Origin: Rhizobium sp.
Lineage (GTDB): Bacteria; Pseudomonadota; Alphaproteobacteria; Rhizobiales; Rhizobiaceae
DNA: 64,000 nt
Direction: 5' to 3'
Assembly (NCBI GenBank): GCA_002796995.1
Contig: PEKW01000002.1
Location: 1,001,990 to 1,065,989 of the forward strand
The notes under the pieces: model-generated
What the model was told of the DNA's origin: nothing
Database searches by the model: none
The model's input: the letters and a program-made list of their open reading frames with translations, nothing else
In this document: one piece after another, positions 8,133-16,859 of the stretch
How the letters are laid out: the number at the start of each line of letters is the position of its first letter
How positions within the stretch are numbered: position 1 is the stretch's first letter
Position numbers and translations under genes: made by a program

Positions 8133-9211
8133 CACTTGGCCTTGAACTGGGCGTAGTTGGTGGCGTCGCCCTGCATCTGCGTCCACAGGATGCCGTCGAT
8201 GTCGTCCTCGCCGAGGTCGTAGTTGTAGAGGGCCTTGTAGGCCCTCTTCATCTCGGCCCGCAGGTCGTACTGGAAGACGTCCGGATGCAGCAGATTGGCG
8301 AGCCACATCCAGGTCAGCGGGCTTTCCTGGCTCGGCGGATCCCAGCGATAGCCGCCGAGCGGCATCTTGTAGACCTTCTTTTCCTGCGCGGCCTTGGTCA
8401 GAGACAGGATCGGGTCGTTGTAGATCCGGTCGATGCCGAGCTTGGCCTCGAAGCTATTGAGCAGGATGACGTCCGGGTTCCATTCGGCGATCTGCTCGGG
8501 GCTGATGGTCGTGCCGTTGCCCTCGACATCGGCCGAGGCGTTCACGCCGCCGACCAGGTCGATATACCAGGCATTGTAGTTGCCCTTGTTGCCGGAGGCG
8601 GTCATGTTCTCGAGCGCGCGACCGAGATAGAGTACCTTCGGACGCTTGTCGGCGGGGATGGCCTTGGTCTTTTCGGCAAGCTCCTGGGCGACCGTGTCGC
8701 GCCAGCCGTTGATCGCGACGGCGCGCTCCGGCTTGCCCATCGCGGTTGCGACCATCTCGTGGTAATAGCGGGTCTTCTCCTCCGTGCCGTAGGAAATGAG
8801 CGCGACGTTGAGCCCGGCATTGCTGATCGGGTCGACGAGATCGGCGCCGTAATCGGCCCACTGGATCACCAGTTCCGGATTGGTCGCCGCCAGTTCCTCG
8901 ACATTCGGGATGAAGTTCGGCGCGGTGATGTCGGAGGGAATGTCCTTGGCTTCCGGGAAGATCTTGCCGAGCACCCCTTCTACGATCGCGCTCTTGGCGG
9001 TCGGGTTCATGCCGACCAGCTTCGACGTGCCGCCGTCCATGGCGATGATGGTCGAGGCCATCGGGATCGGGATCGAGGCGATGCGCTCGGCCGCCTTCGG
9101 CAGCGTAACGGTGCGGCCGGCCTGGTCGGTGAGGGTGATCGGATCGGCAAAAGCCGCGCCGGCAAGGCCGAAAGCGGCCGCCAGGCTGAGGGGAAGACGA
9201 TGAAGCATCAT
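8132..9211 (-). CDS. Periplasmic metal-chelate/cobalamin-type binding protein
   Basis: About 359 residues with a signal peptide (MMLHRLPLSLAAAFGLAGAAFA) followed by ITLTDQAGRTVTLPKAAERI, the usual opening of type III (BtuF/FhuD-like) binding proteins. Two lobes are joined by a long helix; GGVNASADVEG..TISPEQIAEWNPDVILL marks the second lobe. GAAAGG upstream of tandem ATGs at 9211 and 9208 fixes the start, rather than an ATG at 9244. It is the first gene of the five-gene operon running down to 4516. Inferred ligand classes are siderophore, other metallophore, or molybdate/tungstate. No Irr, RirA or Fur box was recognised upstream. Confidence 0.88.
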   Translation of the reverse strand: MMLHRLPLSLAAAFGLAGAAFADPITLTDQAGRTVTLPKAAERIASIPIPMASTIIAMDGGTSKLVGMNPTAKSAIVEGVLGKIFPEAKDIPSDITAPNFIPNVEELAATNPELVIQWADYGADLVDPISNAGLNVALISYGTEEKTRYYHEMVATAMGKPERAVAINGWRDTVAQELAEKTKAIPADKRPKVLYLGRALENMTASGNKGNYNAWYIDLVGGVNASADVEGNGTTISPEQIAEWNPDVILLNSFEAKLGIDRIYNDPILSLTKAAQEKKVYKMPLGGYRWDPPSQESPLTWMWLANLLHPDVFQYDLRAEMKRAYKALYNYDLGEDDIDGILWTQMQGDATNYAQFKAK

Positions 9212-9445
9212 CGGGCCTTTCACAAAGTGGAGTAAGAAAGTCATAATTCGATATGCTCAGATCGCAAACATGAACATTCGTGTCAAGATATAAGCGGGAT
9301 GAAGAACCCTGTGAATTTGTGGGTATCGGCCTCACGACTTCCGGCCCGCCCGGTCGGGGCTTCTGTCGTTTGACGATGGACGGGGCGGAAAAATCGCCTA
9401 TGAAGGCGCTCTCGCAAATTGACATTTCGCAACAGGTCTTCCGCC

Positions 9446-10372
9446 ATGATCGTCCGCGACCGCCCGAGTCTTCTCGTCCTGTTCTTCATCCTGCGCGGAT
9501 CCGTCCTGCCGATGATCTTCCCGCAGGTGCTGTTCGTGCTGATCCTGTCGGCATTCGTCGTGTGGGGGCACAATTTCTGGCCGGTGCTGGTGCCCGGCTT
9601 CAACAGCGCGCCGCTGGCGCTGGTCGGAATCGCGCTGTCGATCTTCCTCGGCTTCCGCAACAATGCCTGCTACGACCGCTGGTGGGAGGCGCGCAAGGAT
9701 TGGGGCCTGCTGATCGTCGCCTCGCGCTGCCTGGCGCGCCAGTCGCTGATCCTTGAGGGCAGGGGAGACACGGTGGAGCCGGCGCCGCGCCGCCGGCTGG
9801 TCGAACTGACGATCGCCTATGCCTATGCGCTGCTCATGCATCTGCGCTCGGGCGGCGACGAGGTCCGCATCCTCGCCCGGCTCACGCCGGACCGGCATGA
9901 GGCATTCCTCGAAAGCCGCAATCGGCCGGATTTCGTCCTGCGCGAAATGGGGGCACTGCTCGCCGGACTGAAGGGCCGCGGTCACCTCAGCGACATCGAG
10001 TTTGGCCTGCTGGACGCCACGATCGGGCAGATGTCGGGCGTGCTGTCGGCCTGCGAGCGCATCCGGCTGACCCCCGTGCCCTTCGGCTATACGCTGCTGC
10101 TGCATCGCACGGCCTATATCTTCTGCTTCCTTCTGCCCTTCGGTTTTGCCGACATGCTGGGCTGGCTCACCCCGTTCGCCACAGCACTCGTCGCCTACAC
10201 CTTCTTCGGCCTCGATGCGCTCGGCAACGAGCTGGAAGAGCCCTTCGGCGACCTGCCCAACGACCTGCCGATCGGCGCGCTGGCCGAAACGATCGAGATC
10301 AACATGCGCGAAGCGCTCGGCGAGCGCGACCTGCCGGCTCTGCCGGAGGCCAGGGACTACATCCTGATGTGA
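9446..10372 (+). CDS. Bestrophin-family (UPF0187/YneE) anion channel
   Basis: About 308 residues. The sequence carries the bestrophin signature: IVRDRPSLLVLFFILRGSVLP at the N terminus, FLGFRNNACYDRWWEARKDWG near residue 70, and FFGLDALGNELEEPFG (D.G.E.E.PFG) near 255. Prokaryotic homologues form pentameric ion channels in the inner membrane. ATG at 9446 is preferred over an upstream ATG at 9419 because it matches the usual family start. Divergent from the importer operon. No regulatory partner is visible. Confidence 0.88.
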   Translation: MIVRDRPSLLVLFFILRGSVLPMIFPQVLFVLILSAFVVWGHNFWPVLVPGFNSAPLALVGIALSIFLGFRNNACYDRWWEARKDWGLLIVASRCLARQSLILEGRGDTVEPAPRRRLVELTIAYAYALLMHLRSGGDEVRILARLTPDRHEAFLESRNRPDFVLREMGALLAGLKGRGHLSDIEFGLLDATIGQMSGVLSACERIRLTPVPFGYTLLLHRTAYIFCFLLPFGFADMLGWLTPFATALVAYTFFGLDALGNELEEPFGDLPNDLPIGALAETIEINMREALGERDLPALPEARDYILM

Positions 10373-10388
10373 CGCCGCGCGGGCGTCA
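10370..10388 (+). terminator. Hairpin at the bestrophin stop codon
   Basis: TGACGCC (10370-10376) pairs with GGCGTCA (10382-10388) across a 5-base loop, starting at the stop codon itself. The following bases are TTCGTTGG with no U tract, so it is a weak intrinsic terminator at best or a 3'-end stabiliser. Confidence 0.4.
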
Positions 10389-10517
10389 TTCGTTGGAATC
10401 GGTAATACAGGTTTTCCTTATGCGTTTATGATTGCTAAACGCATCACTGCTATATCTGGCCGGTCTGAATGGATCCGGTTGCGATCCCGCGTGGCATGAG
10501 GGCTGGTTCAGGACACG

Positions 10518-12494
10518 GTGCTTTCGACTATCCTGACACCCTGTGGACCGCCCATGACCCTCTTGCCCCATGACGGCCGCCCGATAGCGGCAGCGATCCT
10601 CGAATCGGATGCCGAGACCGTCGAGCTTGCGCCGGAGGCGATCCGCGACGCGACGGCGCGCACTTTCGCGCCGATCATCCGCGGCTTCCTCGTTCCGGTC
10701 CTCATCTTCTATGTGCTGATCGGCATCCCGCATGTCGTGCTGCGCGCGCCGGCCGACGCCGCACTGCTGTTCTCGCTGTCGGCGTCGACGGCGGTGGCGA
10801 CCTTCCTGCTGCGGCGGTCGCTGCGCCTCAACGACGCGAGCTTCCTGCGGCTCGAGCTGGTCGGCTCGGCCGTGCTGATGATGATCTATGTGAACACCTG
10901 CGCCGTGCTCTATGTCGATTTTCATCCGGCCAACCTGATCTATCTCCTGCTGCTGATGATGCTGGCCTCGACGGTCGGCATCAGCATGCGGGTGGTGGCG
11001 GGGGTAAGCGGCATAACGCTGGCGACGATGCTCGTGCTCGCCTTCATCCACGGCCGCGAGACCTTCTTCTACTATTCCTTCGTCGGCCTCGCCGGCGCCT
11101 TCAGCGCGATCGGCCTTGCCATCCTGATGCGTGGCGCGATCCTCAAGGCCGTGCGGTCGCGCCTGCTCGCCGAAAGCCTGCGGGAACGCGCCGAGCGGCA
11201 GGCCGATTTCGACGCGCTGAGCGGCCTGCCCAACCGCCGCAGCTATTTCGCCAATCTCGAGCAGATGATGGTGGCCCCGGGCGCCAGCGTCCATGTCGGC
11301 ATCATCGACCTCGACGGCTTCAAGCCGGTCAACGATCTCTACGGCCATGCCGTCGGCGACGACCTGCTGGTCGAGGTGGCCGCCCGCATCCGCAATGCCT
11401 GCCCTCCCGCCTATCTGGTGGCGCGTCTCGGCGGCGACGAATTCGCGCTGGCGATCGACCGCACGCTTTCCCCCGATACCCTGACCCATCTCGGTGCCGC
11501 CATCTGCGAGGCGCTGCGCCGGCCCTTCACCATTTCCGGCATCTCGATCGCCATCTCCGGATCGATCGGGTTTGCCCATTTCCCCTCGAACGGCACCACG
11601 GCGCGGGAAATCTACGAGCGGGCCGACCATGCCCTCTATTGCGCCAAGCGCGCGACGCGCGGCGACGTGGTGATCTTCACCGATCGCCACGAGGCCGAGA
11701 TGAACGATTACGGCCTGATCGAGCAGACGCTGCGCAATGCAGACCTGATGAAGGAGCTCTATCTCGATTTCCAGCCGCAGTTCGACATCCTCACCGAGCG
11801 CACCTCCGGCTTCGAGGCGCTGGCCCGCTGGGCGAGCCCGACGCTCGGCACGGTCAATCCGGGCCTGTTCATCGCCGCGGCCGAACGCACCGGCATGATC
11901 GAGCGCATCACCGGCATCCTGCTGCAGAAGGCGATCACCGCGGCGCTGACCTGGCCGCCCAAGGTCTCGCTCTCGTTCAACCTCTCGCCGATGGACCTGG
12001 TTTCGCCGCGCTCGATCGCCAATGTCACGCGCATCGTCCGCGAAAGCGGCATCGCGCCCGAGCGGCTGACCTTCGAGATCACCGAAACCATGGTGATGAG
12101 CGACTTCGAATGCGCCCGCGAATCTCTGGTGGCGCTGGCCGACATGGGCTGCCGCATCGCGCTCGACGACTTCGGCTCCGGCTATTCGAGCTTCGCCTAT
12201 ATCCACCGCTTCCCGCTGCACCGGCTGAAGACCGACCGCTGCTTCGTCACGCAGCTGGCCGACGAAAGCGCATCCGGCTTCGGCATCCTGCTCGCCATTG
12301 CCGAACTCTGCGCCAATCTCGGGCTGGAATGCCTGGCCGAAGGGGTGGAGACGGAGGAGGAGATGCGCTCCGTCCGGCAGGCCGGCGTGCGCTTCGTCCA
12401 GGGCTATCTCTACGGCCGGCCGATGAATGCCGCGGCCGCCGCCGCCCACGCCGCGGCCCAGCACGACCGGAACGCACTGTCGGCCACCGGCTGA
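10518..12494 (+). CDS. Membrane GGDEF-EAL cyclic-di-GMP enzyme
   Basis: 658 residues: a membrane module of several helices (about 50-210), a GGDEF domain with intact GGDEF at about residue 305, then an EAL domain with FEALARW (Glu about 433), FEITETM, DDFGSGYSS (about 549), LKTDR and EGVETEE. All main catalytic residues of both domains look present. An RxxD inhibitory site five residues before GGDEF is absent, so product inhibition is unlikely. It makes and/or degrades cyclic-di-GMP at the inner membrane. The start is GTG at 10518 with AGGA just upstream; an ATG at 10554 is the alternative. The 3' end is part of a long hairpin. Confidence 0.92.
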   Translation: MLSTILTPCGPPMTLLPHDGRPIAAAILESDAETVELAPEAIRDATARTFAPIIRGFLVPVLIFYVLIGIPHVVLRAPADAALLFSLSASTAVATFLLRRSLRLNDASFLRLELVGSAVLMMIYVNTCAVLYVDFHPANLIYLLLLMMLASTVGISMRVVAGVSGITLATMLVLAFIHGRETFFYYSFVGLAGAFSAIGLAILMRGAILKAVRSRLLAESLRERAERQADFDALSGLPNRRSYFANLEQMMVAPGASVHVGIIDLDGFKPVNDLYGHAVGDDLLVEVAARIRNACPPAYLVARLGGDEFALAIDRTLSPDTLTHLGAAICEALRRPFTISGISIAISGSIGFAHFPSNGTTAREIYERADHALYCAKRATRGDVVIFTDRHEAEMNDYGLIEQTLRNADLMKELYLDFQPQFDILTERTSGFEALARWASPTLGTVNPGLFIAAAERTGMIERITGILLQKAITAALTWPPKVSLSFNLSPMDLVSPRSIANVTRIVRESGIAPERLTFEITETMVMSDFECARESLVALADMGCRIALDDFGSGYSSFAYIHRFPLHRLKTDRCFVTQLADESASGFGILLAIAELCANLGLECLAEGVETEEEMRSVRQAGVRFVQGYLYGRPMNAAAAAAHAAAQHDRNALSATG

Positions 12495-12521
12495 GCTTGA
12501 GCCGGTGGCCGACAGTGCGTT
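12471..12521. terminator. 22-bp perfect hairpin between convergent genes
   Basis: Bases 12471-12492 are perfectly complementary to 12500-12521 with a 7-base loop (GAGCTTG). The arms begin AACGCACTGTCGG. The left arm encodes the last residues (NALSATG) of the GGDEF-EAL protein, and the right arm ends 6 bases short of the converging gene's stop. There is no U tract on either strand, so it may act as a bidirectional block or an mRNA end protector rather than a classical terminator. Confidence 0.75.
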
Positions 12522-12526
12522 GTCGG

Positions 12527-13090
12527 TCACGGCCGGTGAAGCCGCTTCAATTCCGCGCGAAGCAAATGAGCCTTTTCACTGTCCGCCTCGAACAGAAAGG
12601 GTCGGGCGCAGGGCGCCTGCAGCAAGGTCAGTGTGCCGGGTTCAGGCGCCGGACCGACCACGGCGGATGGACCGCGCAGCGGAGGCGTGCCCGACTGCGG
12701 GTTTCTGAGGGCGATGACATAGGGGCCGGGCGCCAGGCTGTCGGGCTCTGCGAAGGTGGAATTGTCCCAGGTCGCGACAAGCATATCCGGCGCCTCGCCG
12801 TACAGTACTTCATCGACCTCGATCCGGAAGCGGGCATAGTCCGAGAGGAAGTCCGTTTGATCCCCGAAAATCTTCCAGAATTCCGGGTCCCGGGCAATAT
12901 CAGCCTTGCTGCGCTCGCGGGCCACGGGATCGAGCACGAGTCGGTAGTCCGTAATCCTCCCGACGACCACGACGTCGGCATGACGGACGTCCTCGATATG
13001 CAGCCGGACGGAAACCATGCAGGCCTTCGCCCCTGTGCTCAAACCGGAGATGAGCAAGGCGACCGCGGACAGGAACAGGGCAAACCGCAC
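12527..13090 (-). CDS. Exported hypothetical protein
   Basis: About 187 residues from a GTG start at 13090, chosen because GGAG lies 6 bases upstream and the protein then begins with a clean signal peptide (VRFALFLSAVALLISGLSTGAKA). TTG at 13150 would add 20 charged residues. The mature part begins with CMVSVRLHIEDVRHADVVVVGRI, a beta-rich pattern seen in secreted proteins annotated only as hypothetical. A lone Cys near cleavage lacks a proper lipobox. Convergent with the GGDEF-EAL gene. Confidence 0.7.
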   Translation of the reverse strand: MRFALFLSAVALLISGLSTGAKACMVSVRLHIEDVRHADVVVVGRITDYRLVLDPVARERSKADIARDPEFWKIFGDQTDFLSDYARFRIEVDEVLYGEAPDMLVATWDNSTFAEPDSLAPGPYVIALRNPQSGTPPLRGPSAVVGPAPEPGTLTLLQAPCARPFLFEADSEKAHLLRAELKRLHRP

Positions 13091-13252
13091 GAGACACTCC
13101 GTAACTGCAAGGCCTGCAGTCAGCCTATGGTCCCGATCGCGCATTGGCAATGGTCCGGGCGTCCGTACATCGCAGGGTTGCGGTTTTGTCTGTGCCTGGC
13201 AGGGGACATCCGGCGCACCGAGGCGGCGCGCCGGATCTCTCTCTCTGAGCGG

Positions 13253-14539
13253 TCAGTCGTCGAACTTGACGGCCTTCAGCTTGTCGATGCCGAGCACCTG
13301 CAGGGCGAGCTTCTCGTAGAAGGGCTCGGCCATGCCGCTCTTGATCTTGTGCAGGAAGTATTTCTCGAAGCCGATCTTGGCGGCATGCACCCACTTGCCC
13401 TGCGACGACCAGTTGACGTTGCGCGGCGGGATCTGCGGCTGGGCCACGAAGGCGATGCCCCCGTCACCGAAGTCGGCGAGGCAGACCGCGTTCCAGCTGC
13501 CCTCGGCATTCGGCTTTTCGCCGCGCACCAGCTTGGCGATGTTCTTGGCGGTCGCCGTCACCATGCTCTCGATCATGAAGCCGGTCTTCGGCACGCCGAC
13601 CGGAACCGGCGTCTTGCCGGTGGGGGCGATCGCCACGCAGACGCCGACGGCGAACACGTTCGGATACTTGCCGTTCTGCTGGTGCCGGTCGACCAGGATG
13701 AAGCCGCGCGGATTGGTCAGTCCCTCGATGTCGCGTACCGCCTCGACGCCGCGGAAAGCCGGCAGCATCATCGTGTAGGCGGAGGAGACCTCGTGAATGG
13801 TCTTGGTCGAGCCGTCCTCGTTGACCTCCTCGACCGTCACCTTGTCGGCTTCGAACTTCTGGACCTTGGAATTGCAGATCCACTTGATGTGCTTGGAGCG
13901 CATGGCGCTTTCGAGCAGGCCCTTGGTGTCGCCCACCCCGTCGAGGCCGAGATGGCCGATATAGGGCTCGGAGGTGACGAAGGTCATCGGCACCTTGTCG
14001 CGCACCTTGGCGTCGCGCAGGGCCTTTTCGAGGATGAAGGCGAACTCATAGGCCGGGCCGTAGCAGGATGCGCCCTGCACCGCGCCGATCACCACCGGGC
14101 CGGGCTTGGCGACCAGCTTGTCGAAGGCGTCCTTGGCGGAGAGGGCATGGTCGATATGGCAGACCGACTGGGTATTGGCCTCAGGGCCGAAGCCGGGGAT
14201 CTCGTCGAAGGCGAGTTCCGGGCCGGTGGCGATGACCAGATAGTCATAGTCGACGAACGTGCCGTCCGTGAGTTCGATGCGGTTTTCGGCGGCATGCAGG
14301 CGCTTGGCGCCCTGCGGATAAAGGCCGATGTCGCGCTTCTTGCAGGCCGGCTCGAGATCCACCTCGATGCTGGCGCGGTCACGCCAGCCGACGGCCACCC
14401 ACGGATTGGATGGGACGAAGGAATATTTCGAGCCCTTGTTGATGATGCTGATCCGGTCGCCTTGCGACAGGTTGTCTCTCAATTCGTAAGCCATGATGGT
14501 GCCGCCAAGACCGGCACCGAGAACGACGACATGCGCCAT
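13253..14539 (-). CDS. sqr: Sulfide:quinone oxidoreductase, type I-like
   Basis: 428 residues. The FAD-binding Rossmann motif VVLGAGLGGTIMAYEL starts at residue 4. GAVQGASCYGPAYEF places a Cys near residue 160 and NAVCLADFGDGG one near 353, matching the redox-active cysteines of type I sulfide:quinone oxidoreductases; a third Cys is in VGVCVAIAP. The enzyme oxidises sulfide at the membrane surface and feeds electrons to the quinone pool. GGGAGG before ATG 14539 fixes the start. The AT-rich upstream region carries a palindrome suggesting local control. No sulfur dioxygenase or BigR/SqrR gene is adjacent. Confidence 0.9.
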   Translation of the reverse strand: MAHVVVLGAGLGGTIMAYELRDNLSQGDRISIINKGSKYSFVPSNPWVAVGWRDRASIEVDLEPACKKRDIGLYPQGAKRLHAAENRIELTDGTFVDYDYLVIATGPELAFDEIPGFGPEANTQSVCHIDHALSAKDAFDKLVAKPGPVVIGAVQGASCYGPAYEFAFILEKALRDAKVRDKVPMTFVTSEPYIGHLGLDGVGDTKGLLESAMRSKHIKWICNSKVQKFEADKVTVEEVNEDGSTKTIHEVSSAYTMMLPAFRGVEAVRDIEGLTNPRGFILVDRHQQNGKYPNVFAVGVCVAIAPTGKTPVPVGVPKTGFMIESMVTATAKNIAKLVRGEKPNAEGSWNAVCLADFGDGGIAFVAQPQIPPRNVNWSSQGKWVHAAKIGFEKYFLHKIKSGMAEPFYEKLALQVLGIDKLKAVKFDD

Positions 14540-14587
14540 GAAGCAACCTCCCGTTTGCTGCAGAAAAATATATATTAAACAGTATAT

Positions 14588-14599
14588 ACGAAGCTTCGT
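14588..14599. promoter_or_regulatory. Palindrome upstream of sqr
   Basis: ACGAAGCTTCGT is a perfect 12-bp palindrome in an unusually AT-rich stretch (TATATATTAAACAGTATATA beside it), 49-60 bases before the sqr ATG. Sulfide-responsive ArsR proteins (BigR/SqrR) use AT-rich dyads near sqr genes, so this is a candidate operator. No regulator gene lies next to it. Confidence 0.4.
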
Positions 14600-14630
14600 A
14601 GATATAATTTGATCTTGGTCAATTCCGGCA

Positions 14631-14663
14631 AAAAAAATTATGCCCCGCGGTGAGGCGGGGCAA
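14631..14663 (-). terminator. Rho-independent terminator of the AI-2E transporter gene
   Basis: On the minus strand TGCCCCGC pairs with GCGGGGCA across a 6-base loop and is followed by TAATTTTTTT, 45 bases beyond the stop of the transporter gene at 14708. This is a textbook intrinsic terminator. Confidence 0.85.
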
Positions 14664-14707
14664 ATGGGTTCAAGACGGGAAGTCAAAAGGAGGTGCGGGA
14701 GGCGCCC

Positions 14708-15850
14708 CTAGCCGGGAAGCTTCGGCTGGATGCGGCTCTGCGGCAGCATCTCGTTGGCAATGGTCATGGCGATCAGCGACAGCGGTACGGCAAGCACCGC
14801 GCCGACGGCGCCCCACATCCAGGTCCAGAAGATGATGGCGACGAACACCATGAAGGGATTGATCTCCAGCCGGCGCCCCATGACCGCCGGCGTCACCAGG
14901 TTTTCCATGACGGCGTGCACGGTGAAGAAGGCAAGCGCGGGCGCCAGCGCCACCAGCAGACCATCATGGGTGAGCAGGCCCGAGATCGCCAACGACAGCG
15001 TCATCAGCGCGATGCCGAGATAGGGCACGAAGCTCGAGAGGAAGGCGAACAGGCCCCAGAGCCCCGGCATCGGCAGGCCGCCGGCCCAGGCGATCACCGT
15101 CATCACCACGCCGGCCGCTGCATAGAGCAGGGTGGCGGTGGCAAAGTAGAAGCCGAGCGCCTGTTCGATCGAATTGAGGATGCGGATCGCCGACAGGCGC
15201 CGGGCGCGATCGTTGAAGGCGATGATCAGGGCGCGGCGCAGCGCCAGCCGGCTGCCGAGGAAGAAGACCAGCGCGCCGAAGAAGATCAGCGCCTGCACCA
15301 GGGCCGGCGTGACCCGGGTGGCGAGCGTCGAAAGCACGGCGCCCATGTTCTCGATCAGCGCTTCCGGGGTGAGCGGGCCTGAGCGGAAGGTGGCGGCGGT
15401 AACGTTCAGCCACTTGACGCGCTCCAGATAGGGCAACATGCGCTCGATCGTACGCTCGAGCATGGCCGGCGCCTCGGCTGCCAGCTCGGCCATCGGCGTC
15501 GCCAGCGTATTGATGATGAAGAACAGCAGGAAGGCGAAGAGCGAGGTGAGGATGACGGCGGTCGCCATCGGCGGAATGCCGAGCTTGCCGAGCCGGTCGG
15601 CCGCGACCCCGAGGATCAGGCCGACGACGATGGCGAGCGTGATCGGCATCAGCACGCTGGAGGCGAGATAGACGACGGCGGTGGCCATGATGGCGAAGAT
15701 GCCGAGCACCGCCCAGATCAGCGCCAGGTCAAGCGCGGTCTTGCGCACCTTCACCCGGTGGGGCGTCTTGCGGCGCGCGCGCTCGGCGGCCCAGGCGGCG
15801 TTCTCCATCGCCTCTCGGCCGTTTCCCGGTCCGTGCGCCCTGTCGTTCAT
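14708..15850 (-). CDS. AI-2E family (PerM/YdiK) transporter
   Basis: About 380 residues with a charged N-terminal 55 residues and about seven or eight membrane helices. PF01594 features include LPMPGLWGLFAFLSSFVPYLG in the middle and LVTPAVMGRRLEINPF near the C terminus. Family members export small molecules or exchange ions at the inner membrane; the AI-2 name comes from one member and does not prove that substrate. ATG 15850 has a GGGGA upstream; the in-frame ATG at 15889 lacks one. A strong terminator follows the gene. Confidence 0.88.
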   Translation of the reverse strand: MNDRAHGPGNGREAMENAAWAAERARRKTPHRVKVRKTALDLALIWAVLGIFAIMATAVVYLASSVLMPITLAIVVGLILGVAADRLGKLGIPPMATAVILTSLFAFLLFFIINTLATPMAELAAEAPAMLERTIERMLPYLERVKWLNVTAATFRSGPLTPEALIENMGAVLSTLATRVTPALVQALIFFGALVFFLGSRLALRRALIIAFNDRARRLSAIRILNSIEQALGFYFATATLLYAAAGVVMTVIAWAGGLPMPGLWGLFAFLSSFVPYLGIALMTLSLAISGLLTHDGLLVALAPALAFFTVHAVMENLVTPAVMGRRLEINPFMVFVAIIFWTWMWGAVGAVLAVPLSLIAMTIANEMLPQSRIQPKLPG

Positions 15851-16016
15851 TTCGTAAATCCCCGATGCATCTGCGCCACAACGCGGCACTGGGCGGAGTG
15901 TTCCATCGGGGTGAGGGCGAGGGCGAGGCGTTCATCAAAGTAACCGTCTTGGCCTCTTTGAGACGATCGGGGCTTGGACAAACGCTTCGGTCAAAAACCG
16001 CCGGGCGTCACATGGA

Positions 16017-16859
16017 TCAGGCAATCCCGAACTCGGATTTCAATGTCTGCAGATCGGCCAGAAATTGGTCTCTCATCTTTGTTGTATAGATGCGAGTGAT
16101 CTTCCCATGGTTTTGTCGTTGGACGATCTTGCGCAGATCGGACAGGCGGGCATTCCATGTCAGGCCATCTGTCAGGAAGAGCAATGGCGTGTCGTGCCTT
16201 TTCGCCGCGATGATGGCGTCGAGGTCGCCGATGATGTCGGTCATCTTGGAACCGGTCGCGCCGTAGGCCTTCGATTCAATCAGGATCCGCGGCCTGTGCC
16301 TGTCAGGTATGGCAATATCGCATTTGGCGGTTGTTCCATCCGCGCCGGTAAAGGTACAACGGGTTTCGTAGCCTCGCTCACCGAAAACCGCAGCCACAAG
16401 TGCCTCGGCGAAGTCTTCCAGTCCTCTTCCCCGGCGTTGGCCTTGTATGGCTGACCCGCGGCCAGCGCGCAGGCGCTCAACGAGGATGTCGCTCCAAACC
16501 GGTTGATAGTTGATCGTCGTCGTCATGGCGTCAAGAACGCCCATGCTTTCCAGCACAGAGAGGAAATTTTGCGGATCGGCGGCGTATCGTCTGGCGCCAA
16601 TGCCTCCGGCGCCTAACCTGCCTCGCAGTTCGGTCTCCATGCTGTCCTTGGACAAGATGAGAAAAAGCCTGGCGCACAGCAAGCCCTCTTCAAAATCCTC
16701 GTCGAAGATCTTCCGAAGATCGGCGCGGTCATAATGGGGCTTGATAGGAAAGGTCGAGAGCTTGGCGATTGCCGACGCGGCGACGTCATCCATCCAATCA
16801 ACCGCCAGGGGGCTCAGGTTCGCGACAACGTCGGCGAGGTCTTGCTCGAGGACTTGCAC
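16017..16859 (-). CDS. Type II restriction endonuclease, DpnII-like
   Basis: 280 residues. The C-terminal half has a PD-(D/E)xK nuclease core: KCDIAIPDRHRPRILIESKA supplies Asp then Glu-x-Lys. It is followed by GATGSKMTDIIGDL and LLFLTDGLTW, a layout I recognise from DpnII-family enzymes. The gene starts with GTG at 16859 whose G is the last base of the methyltransferase TAG stop (TAGTG), so restriction is translationally coupled to methylation. Base composition is lower in GC than the flanks. Predicted to cleave unmethylated DNA; GATC as target is a guess from the family name. Confidence 0.8.
   Translation of the reverse strand: MQVLEQDLADVVANLSPLAVDWMDDVAASAIAKLSTFPIKPHYDRADLRKIFDEDFEEGLLCARLFLILSKDSMETELRGRLGAGGIGARRYAADPQNFLSVLESMGVLDAMTTTINYQPVWSDILVERLRAGRGSAIQGQRRGRGLEDFAEALVAAVFGERGYETRCTFTGADGTTAKCDIAIPDRHRPRILIESKAYGATGSKMTDIIGDLDAIIAAKRHDTPLLFLTDGLTWNARLSDLRKIVQRQNHGKITRIYTTKMRDQFLADLQTLKSEFGIA

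Noticed and set aside
9390-9412. A GCGCC..GGCG hairpin followed by ATTTTT on the minus strand looks like a terminator
   Set aside because: No minus-strand gene ends just upstream of it (in that sense), and it lies in the divergent promoter region; only a short 4-5 bp stem.
9212-9445. Possible iron-responsive (Irr, RirA, Fur) operator ahead of the importer operon
   Set aside because: No match to ICE, iron-responsive or Fur box was seen; TTGACA near 9288 is a promoter element at best.
11639-14578. A 979-codon open frame on the plus strand crossing three genes
   Set aside because: GC-rich codon bias produces long antisense or shifted frames; the sequence is Arg/Gly/Ala-rich and overlaps three well-supported genes.
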